In this document: positions 31,859-36,289 of the stretch, one piece after another
How positions within the stretch are numbered: position 1 is the first letter of the stretch
Layout: each line of letters begins with the position of its first letter
Assembly: GCA_945883905.1 (NCBI GenBank)
Contig: CAMCYL010000019.1
Span: forward strand, 1 to 36,289
Origin: Akkermansia muciniphila
Lineage (GTDB): Bacteria; Verrucomicrobiota; Verrucomicrobiia; Methylacidiphilales; CAMAQI01
Direction of reading: 5' to 3'
DNA: 36,289 bases
Program-made: the position numbers and the translations under genes
Notes under the pieces: generated by a model
What the model was told of the DNA's origin: nothing
Seen by the model: only the letters and a program-made list of their open reading frames with translations
Databases searched by the model: none

Positions 31859-32299
31859 CTAAGAAAGAGGATTCCAAACTTTTTTAAATCCTAGTTTTTG
31901 AAAATGTTTAACGTTAGCGGTGGCGAATTCTTTGACGCCGTGATCGATTAAGGTATAGGCAAGTCGAACGTCGTAAATTTGCCGATAGGGAATCGTTGTT
32001 TGTGACATCGTTGTCCATATTTTTTGATGAAGCATGGATGATTTTTCGGTGAATCCAATAATTCTCCATCGGGGGTGTTGACGGTATTGTTCGATCACAA
32101 AGGAGGCCTCTTTGCCGTTAAGAGGTGTTTGATTTAGGACTGGGTTTCTGATGAGTCGATAGAGCTCTACGAGAACGAATTCGCTAATGGAAATCTCTGG
32201 GTTTTCTGCGCATTCTTCCATCCATTGAAGGGCCTTTTTGTGTTCTGCGCAACTTGAGGATAATGAGTAAAAAAGAATATTGGTGTCGATTGATATCAT
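31859..32299 (-). CDS. vapC: PIN-domain ribonuclease toxin (VapC type), second pair
   Basis: A 146-residue PIN-domain protein with Asp5 (ISIDTNILFY), a Glu in FVLVELYRLIRNP, and YDVRLAYTLIDHGVKEFATANVKHF providing later acidic residues. The segment resembles PIN toxins of the TA_system_VapC group. The antitoxin gene is 9 bases upstream, and nadB starts 33 bases downstream, so nadB may be read through from this module. The RNA target is unknown. Confidence 0.87.
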   Translation of the reverse strand: MISIDTNILFYSLSSSCAEHKKALQWMEECAENPEISISEFVLVELYRLIRNPVLNQTPLNGKEASFVIEQYRQHPRWRIIGFTEKSSMLHQKIWTTMSQTTIPYRQIYDVRLAYTLIDHGVKEFATANVKHFQKLGFKKVWNPLS

Positions 32300-32308
32300 A
32301 GAGATGAA

Positions 32309-32536
32309 TTAATCTTCTTGAGCGATTCGTTTGAGTTCTTCCGCATCCACCGATCGGGTTCCTAAATCAAGAGGGGAAGGAAGCGTCCATTTTTTTTGAG
32401 GATAATGAGAATGTGTTTCCACCATATACTCAAGCCCTCGGCGGGTAATTTCTGCAAATGACCACTCTTTAAGGGCGGCTGTTTTTTTTGCACTTAAAAA
32501 AAGATCATCAGGGATTTGAACTTGCGTTTTTATCAT
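32309..32536 (-). CDS. vapB: antitoxin of the second toxin-antitoxin pair
   Basis: A 75-residue protein starting MIKTQVQIPDDLFLSAKKTAALKEWSFAEITRRGLEYMV, consistent with a ribbon-helix-helix DNA-binding domain, followed by a Pro-containing toxin-binding tail (WTLPSPLDLGTRSVDAEELKRIAQED). Its ATG coincides with the predicted transcription start of the promoter at 32543-32571, and no Shine-Dalgarno precedes it, so the mRNA may be leaderless. It lies directly after infB. Confidence 0.85.
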   Translation of the reverse strand: MIKTQVQIPDDLFLSAKKTAALKEWSFAEITRRGLEYMVETHSHYPQKKWTLPSPLDLGTRSVDAEELKRIAQED

Positions 32537-32537
32537 A

Positions 32538-32571
32538 ACATCATTTTACCATCATGGTAAAATGATGTCAA
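32538..32571 (-). promoter_or_regulatory. promoter embedded in a 31-bp perfect palindrome (toxin-antitoxin operator)
   Basis: Bases 32538-32568 form a perfect palindrome with 15-bp arms (ACATCATTTTACCAT and its inverse) around base 32553. On the minus strand TTGACA (32571-32566) is followed after 17 bases by TAAAAT (32548-32543), six and five of six consensus matches. The start would fall near 32536-32537, at the antitoxin ATG. Any protein bound to the palindrome would cover the promoter, the expected layout for antitoxin autoregulation. It fills the gap between the infB stop and the antitoxin. Confidence 0.8.
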
Positions 32572-32574
32572 ATT

Positions 32575-34677
32575 TTACAAAGCCTGAGGGACTTTTTCGA
32601 ATTGGTAACACTCGATAATATCGCCTTCTTGATAGTCATTGTAATCCCCGAGACGAATTCCGCATTCGAGTCCTGAGCGAACTTCACCGGCCTCATCTTG
32701 GAATCGTTTAAGAGTTTGGAATCCACCATCGTAAACCGGTTGGCCTTTGCGGAGAACTCGGGCGCGAGCGGAGCGAACAAGGCGACCATTTTGAACCATA
32801 CAACCGGCAACAGTATATTTGGTGAGTTCGAAAACCTGTTTGATGATCGCGTGACCGAGCTTGCTTTCGCGGAGTTCGGGATCGAGTAATCCTGCCATCG
32901 CCTCTTTGATTTGATCGATCAATTCGTAGATGATACTGTAGAGCTTGATTTGAACCTCTTCACTCTTGGCTGCATTGGCCGCACTGTTTTCGGTCTTGGT
33001 ATTGAATCCGACGACGATCGCCTTGGAGGCTTTTGCCAAAAGGATGTCGGACTCAGAGATTGGACCGACGGAGGATTGGATAATATTGAGATCGATTTTT
33101 TTACTATCGATATTACGAAGAGAGCCAATAATCGCTTCAATCGAACCTTGAGTATCCCCTCGGAGGATCATATTCAGTGTTTTTTTATTACCATCTTCGA
33201 GTGTTTGGAAAAGATTTTCGAGAGTGACCTTAGGACCGCTTTCGAGTTTTTGAAGGCGAGCCTTTTGGCGACGTTCTTCAGCGATCTCACGGGCTTCCCG
33301 CTCGTTTTTCATGATTACAAATTCATCACCAGGAGTTGGCACGCCATCGAGTCCCATGACTTTAACGGGAATAGAAGGACCGGCCTCTTTAATACTTTTA
33401 CCCGCATCATCAACGAGGGCGCGGACGCGACCGTAGAACGGTCCGACGAGCATGGCATCTCCCAAATGAAGAGTTCCGGTTTGGATGATCATTGTTGCCG
33501 TGGGGCCACGACCGACTTCAGATTGAGCCTCAATAACTCGTCCGCGGGCCGCTCCTTTTGGATTTGATTTCAATTCAAGAACCTCGGATTGAAGAATAAT
33601 CATATCGAGGAGTTGTTCGATGCCGATTTTTTTGAGGGCAGAGACCTCGCAGCAGATGATATCGCCGCCGAAATCTTCAGGGACAAGTCCCTTTTCTTGA
33701 AGTTGTCCTTTGACCTTCATCACATTGGCGCTGGGAAGATCGATTTTATTGATGGCGACAATAATGGGCACTTTCGCGGCACGGGCATGGCTGATTGCTT
33801 CTAATGTTTGAGGCATGAGCCCGTCATCGGCGGCGACGACGAGAACAATGATGTCCGTGATGCTGGCTCCACGGGCACGCATCGCTGTGAAAGCTTGGTG
33901 ACCGGGGGTATCTAAAAAAGTGATCGGCTGGTTATTGCGGAGAACCGTATAAGCCCCGATGTGTTGAGTAATGCCACCGGCTTCACCATCGACGACGCGT
34001 GTTTTACGCACGCAATCCATGAGGGAGGTTTTTCCGTGATCGACGTGTCCCATAAAAGTAATCACAGGGGGGCGCAAAGAGAGTTCTTCGATTTTTGGAG
34101 CGACCGGTTTAGGAGGTTCAACGACTTTAACAGGAGCATGAACGACTCCAGCTCCTCTTTCCCGTTTTTCGACCTCGAGTGTAAATCCGAGTTTAATACA
34201 GATTTTTTTTGCAACCTCCTCTTCGATTGTTTGAGTTAATGTTGCGAAAACATTGAGCTCTTGAAGTCGATGAATAAGTTGGAATGATTTTAAATTTAAT
34301 TTTTCCGCTAAATCTTTAACCACAATGGGGGGCTTCAGATGAATGAACTTTGGCTCCGAAGAGGAGGTCTCCACTGTTGGAGCGGGAGCGGTCGTTACTT
34401 CAGGAGTTGGAACTGCGGTCACTTCAGGGGCTTTAACAACTTCAGGAGTTGTTGTCTTCTCCGTGAGTGTTTCAACCTCAGGTGAGGTTGTTTTCGGACT
34501 CTTTGCACGAGATGCAGAGGCTTTAGTGGTTGGTTTTTTCTCTTCCCCCTCGACGGATTCGACCTTTTTACGGGTGACTGCTGCTTTTGGTTTCGTGGCA
34601 GTCGTCGATGACGCTGTCGCTTTACGCGGAGCGCTCTTTTTATCCGAGGCGGAATTGGAAGTAGATTTAGGGGGCAT
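32575..34677 (-). CDS. infB: translation initiation factor IF-2
   Basis: GTPase that brings initiator tRNA to the ribosome and promotes subunit joining. The 700-residue protein has a low-complexity Thr/Pro/Ala/Lys-rich N-terminus (1 to about 110), an IF2_N-like domain ([27 protein letters not shown]), then the G domain from about 205 with [14 protein letters not shown] and NKID, followed by the EF-Tu-like domain II and the IF-2 C-domains ([12 protein letters not shown] ... [23 protein letters not shown]). It follows nusA by 25 bases in the common nusA-infB order. The disordered N-terminus varies widely among species. Confidence 0.97.
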   Translation of the reverse strand: MPPKSTSNSASDKKSAPRKATASSTTATKPKAAVTRKKVESVEGEEKKPTTKASASRAKSPKTTSPEVETLTEKTTTPEVVKAPEVTAVPTPEVTTAPAPTVETSSSEPKFIHLKPPIVVKDLAEKLNLKSFQLIHRLQELNVFATLTQTIEEEVAKKICIKLGFTLEVEKRERGAGVVHAPVKVVEPPKPVAPKIEELSLRPPVITFMGHVDHGKTSLMDCVRKTRVVDGEAGGITQHIGAYTVLRNNQPITFLDTPGHQAFTAMRARGASITDIIVLVVAADDGLMPQTLEAISHARAAKVPIIVAINKIDLPSANVMKVKGQLQEKGLVPEDFGGDIICCEVSALKKIGIEQLLDMIILQSEVLELKSNPKGAARGRVIEAQSEVGRGPTATMIIQTGTLHLGDAMLVGPFYGRVRALVDDAGKSIKEAGPSIPVKVMGLDGVPTPGDEFVIMKNEREAREIAEERRQKARLQKLESGPKVTLENLFQTLEDGNKKTLNMILRGDTQGSIEAIIGSLRNIDSKKIDLNIIQSSVGPISESDILLAKASKAIVVGFNTKTENSAANAAKSEEVQIKLYSIIYELIDQIKEAMAGLLDPELRESKLGHAIIKQVFELTKYTVAGCMVQNGRLVRSARARVLRKGQPVYDGGFQTLKRFQDEAGEVRSGLECGIRLGDYNDYQEGDIIECYQFEKVPQAL

Positions 34678-34702
34678 GTTTATCTTTCGTGTCGGAGGTC
34701 AG

Positions 34703-35956
34703 TTAGGCGGGGGTTAAAGCTTTCAGGGCTTCCGAGCGGATTTTTTGAATGATTTCAAGAGCGACTTCTGGCAATGCTTCTTGAAGATCCATTTCTTCTG
34801 CTTCAGCAATGACTTCAACACTGGTGAATCCAATGTGAACGAGTTGTGAAGCAAGAGCGAGATCGATCGATAGACGTGCGGCTAAGGCATCCGCAACGTG
34901 AGTGAGCTTATCCTCCATTGATTCAATGGTGATAATTTCCTCTTCGATATCGATTTCCCAGCCCATTAAACGGGAGGCAAGACGGGCATTTCGTCCACGG
35001 ATTCCGATGGCTAGCTTAAGATTCTCTGCATCGACGTGCACTTTGATTCGTTTTTCCGATTCATTGAGGTCGATCGATTTCAATTTTGCGGGCTTGAGGG
35101 CTTCAACCACGAGTTCACGCGGATTTGGAGACCATTTAAAGAGATCTATTTTTTCGTTATTGAGTTCGCGAACAATATTTTTTACGCGTGACCCACGGAT
35201 TCCAACGCAAGCGCCAACGGGATCGACTTTATCGTTATCCGACCAGACAGCGATTTTCGTTCGGTAACCAGGTTCGCGAGCGATGGCCTTGACTTGGACT
35301 GTGCCATCGAGGAGCTCGCCGACTTCGAGTTCAAATAGCTTTTTAACGAAATTCGGGTGACTTCGGGAGAGAACGATTTCTGGTCCTCGTGCCGTATTTT
35401 CAACCGAGACCACGTAGGCTCTGATTCTTTCGCCGGATTGATATTCCTCCGTGGGAACTCGTTCTGATTTTGGCATCAAGGCCTCAAATTTTCCAAGGTC
35501 AACGACGACATCCGATTTTTCAAAGCGACGAACCGTTCCACTGACGATCGAGTCGGCACGGTCTTTAAACTCAGTAAAGATCATGTTGCGTTCGATTCCA
35601 CGGATCGTTTGATTCATGGATTGTTTGAAGACCTGAGCGGCGATACGACCGAAGTCTTTTGGAGTGACCTCGATTTCGAGGAGTTCACCGAGTAAAGCGG
35701 CGGGCTTGATCTCACGGGCCTTTGAGAGTTGAATCTCATCGTGTGGAATCGTGACGCGATCAACGACCTTAAGTTTAGCGGTGGCTTTTATTTTTCCGGA
35801 ACGAGGATCAATTTGAACTTGGAGATCGTTTGCGGGTCCCACTGCTTTTCGGGCAGCGGTGAGTAGGGCAAGCTGGATGGCCTCAAGCATTTGGTCACGC
35901 TTGATGCCCTTTTCTTTTTCCATGTAGTCCAGTGTAGACATAAATTCTGGGTTCAT
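34703..35956 (-). CDS. nusA: transcription termination/antitermination protein NusA
   Basis: RNA polymerase-binding factor for pausing, termination and antitermination. The 417-residue protein has the N-terminal RNA polymerase-binding domain (1 to about 125, KEKGIKRDQMLEAIQLALLTAARK), S1 (about 130-205), two KH domains (CVGIRGSRVKNIVRELNNEKIDL and AIGIRGRNARLASRLMGWEIDI) and one short C-terminal helical domain with Ala/Leu/Glu-rich sequence. It lacks the second acidic repeat of E. coli NusA. The ATG at 35956 is preferred over a frame open from 36181 because AAGGAG lies 8 bases before it and the upstream part contains a terminator hairpin. rimP is not found upstream within the window. Confidence 0.95.
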   Translation of the reverse strand: MNPEFMSTLDYMEKEKGIKRDQMLEAIQLALLTAARKAVGPANDLQVQIDPRSGKIKATAKLKVVDRVTIPHDEIQLSKAREIKPAALLGELLEIEVTPKDFGRIAAQVFKQSMNQTIRGIERNMIFTEFKDRADSIVSGTVRRFEKSDVVVDLGKFEALMPKSERVPTEEYQSGERIRAYVVSVENTARGPEIVLSRSHPNFVKKLFELEVGELLDGTVQVKAIAREPGYRTKIAVWSDNDKVDPVGACVGIRGSRVKNIVRELNNEKIDLFKWSPNPRELVVEALKPAKLKSIDLNESEKRIKVHVDAENLKLAIGIRGRNARLASRLMGWEIDIEEEIITIESMEDKLTHVADALAARLSIDLALASQLVHIGFTSVEVIAEAEEMDLQEALPEVALEIIQKIRSEALKALTPA

Positions 35957-35997
35957 GAGTCGATCTCCTTTTCTTTTCAAAGTTCGGATTTCGAGAT

Positions 35998-36031
35998 AAA
36001 AAAAAGTGGAAACAATGAAGTTCCCACTTTT
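35998..36031 (-). terminator. nusA: intrinsic terminator in the nusA leader (candidate attenuator)
   Basis: Read on the minus strand, a 12-bp stem AAAAGTGGGAAC / GTTTCCACTTTT with one G-U pair and loop TTCATT is followed at once by TTTT, giving a run of eight T. It ends 41 bases before the nusA ATG. It may end a gene lying beyond the window, or act as an attenuator of nusA-infB. NusA-dependent termination in its own leader is known in B. subtilis. Confidence 0.85.
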
Positions 36032-36100
36032 CCCTATTCGAAAACTTGGTCTGGAGAGGCTGCCAAAAATCATGGAGGGGTCAAGTGGTTTTTCCTGAGA

Positions 36101-36112
36101 GGGAGCGCTCCC
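36101..36112. repeat. 12-bp GC palindrome
   Basis: GGGAGCGCTCCC is fully self-complementary. It lies about 15 bases upstream of a minus-strand TTGACC, so it could be a regulator site; it could also be part of the dispersed repeat set, which shares the GGAGCGC core. Nothing decides between these. Confidence 0.4.
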
Positions 36113-36176
36113 GTCCAAAACAACTTTGGATTTGAGATGGTAAATCGAAGAGGGGGATTGAAATCCTAAAGCAGTT

Positions 36177-36204
36177 CTCACGCAACGCCGCGACGCCGCA
36201 ACGT
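36177..36204. repeat. degenerate 8-mer repeat block, left-facing arm
   Basis: After CTCAC this block reads GCAACGCC, GCGACGCC, GCAACGT, three near-identical 8-mers. Its inverse occurs at 351-378 with 25 of 28 matches. The direct, in-phase spacing suggests a repeat family scattered through the genome. Confidence 0.7.
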
Positions 36205-36212
36205 CAGAGAGG

Positions 36213-36234
36213 GAGAGGATCGTGAGCTCTTTCC
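36213..36234. repeat. 22-bp inverted repeat arm, partner of 127-148
   Basis: Exact inverse of bases 127-148 over 22 positions. The last ten bases belong to the right copy of the 65-base terminal repeat, and the first twelve have no counterpart before base 1, so the pairing shows what may lie left of the window start if the ends join. Confidence 0.85.
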
Positions 36235-36289
36235 TATCGGCGCCTCCTTTGTCGGCTGCCGCCTCCCGAGAATCTCTCCCGTTTCTTTG
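36225..36289. repeat. terminal direct repeat, right copy
   Basis: Identical over all 65 bases to positions 1-65. An exact match up to both ends of the window is what an assembly overlap or a repeat-limited contig boundary would give. Confidence 0.9.

Larger units (their letters stand above)
35957..36224. other. nusA leader and repeat-rich gene-free end
   Basis: No credible gene is seen from the nusA start to the right terminal repeat. The stretch holds the nusA ribosome-binding site, an intrinsic terminator reading towards nusA (35998-36031), a minus-strand TTGACC at 36085-36080 without a good -10, a 12-bp GC palindrome (36101-36112), an 8-mer repeat block (36177-36204) and one arm of the 22-bp inverted repeat (36213-36234). 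The long open frame extending from nusA through this region is judged non-coding. Confidence 0.6.

Noticed and set aside
32911-33567. 218-residue plus-strand frame inside infB
   Set aside because: It is antisense to conserved IF-2 sequence and shows only the mirrored composition of that gene.
36050-36085. Sigma54 promoter (TGGCAG...) upstream of nusA
   Set aside because: TGGCAGCCTCTCCA on the minus strand lacks the required -12 TTGC element.
35957-36181. 75-residue N-terminal extension of NusA
   Set aside because: The family starts at the ATG at 35956, which has AAGGAG upstream; the extension would translate a terminator hairpin and repeat-like DNA.
36177-36204. CRISPR-like repeat
   Set aside because: The 8-mers are contiguous tandem units without spacers, and no cas gene is present.
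1-36289. A circular plasmid or phage genome of about 36 kb
   Set aside because: The ends match, but the content is single-copy chromosomal housekeeping (thrS, infC, rpmI, rplT, nusA, infB, secDF, purB) with no replication, partition or phage genes.

Overview
The window is a chromosomal stretch of a bacterium at roughly 45-50% GC. The gene set is a fused SecDF, a fused rhamnulose-phosphate aldolase/dehydrogenase, RNase HIII, a class-I NadB, a TMEM14-family protein and dispersed GGAGCGCCG-type hairpin repeats. It fits the PVC group, most likely a Verrucomicrobiota relative. That placement is an inference from gene content and repeat style, not from a marker phylogeny. No rRNA, tRNA, CRISPR array, phage gene or transposase was seen.

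Layout. (1) 1-472 is a gene-free, repeat-dense end. Its first 65 bases recur exactly as the last 65 bases of the window. (2) 473-4937 is a rhamnose catabolism cluster: a DeoR-type regulator with a candidate operator, rhamnulokinase, and a bifunctional aldolase/dehydrogenase, closed by a hairpin. Isomerase and transporter are not in the window. (3) 5116-9672 is a co-directional run: purB, yidD, a dipeptide-epimerase-like enolase-superfamily gene, a MogA/MoaB-like gene and two exported proteins of unknown function. (4) 9648-15209 holds mutY on the minus strand, rnhC diverging from an overlapping start codon, an unknown gene and a full-length RapA-type helicase. (5) 15279-20526 holds a KimA-like APC permease, then the translation cluster thrS-infC-rpmI-rplT. 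The cluster ends in a folded 3' region and a strong terminator. (6) 20671-21419 is a first PIN-domain toxin-antitoxin pair on the minus strand. (7) 21647-30156 holds rdgB-mscS, a Pro/Ala-rich tail-anchored protein, trxA-tgt-yajC-secDF, and a receiver/Ser-Thr kinase fusion translationally coupled to a TMEM14-like membrane protein. (8) 30245-35956, all minus strand, reads nusA-infB, a second toxin-antitoxin pair and nadB. (9) 35957-36289 is the nusA leader and a second repeat-rich end.

The points most worth attention are regulatory or structural rather than a new operon. The second toxin-antitoxin pair has a near-consensus promoter buried inside a 31-bp perfect palindrome that fills the whole gap after infB, with a predicted start at the antitoxin ATG (leaderless mRNA). 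nusA has a canonical intrinsic terminator in its own leader, 41 nt before its start codon. The REC-kinase gene follows a five-codon mini-ORF that owns the only good ribosome-binding site. A roughly 117-nt multi-stem RNA structure closes over the rplT stop codon. ThrRS lacks its TGS domain. The two window ends carry matching direct and inverted repeats that would form a nested inverted-repeat element of about 426 bp if joined. The most interesting unknown protein is the exported 226-residue product at 8273-8953, with a GHS...WGCHSG arrangement that recalls caspase-fold proteins.
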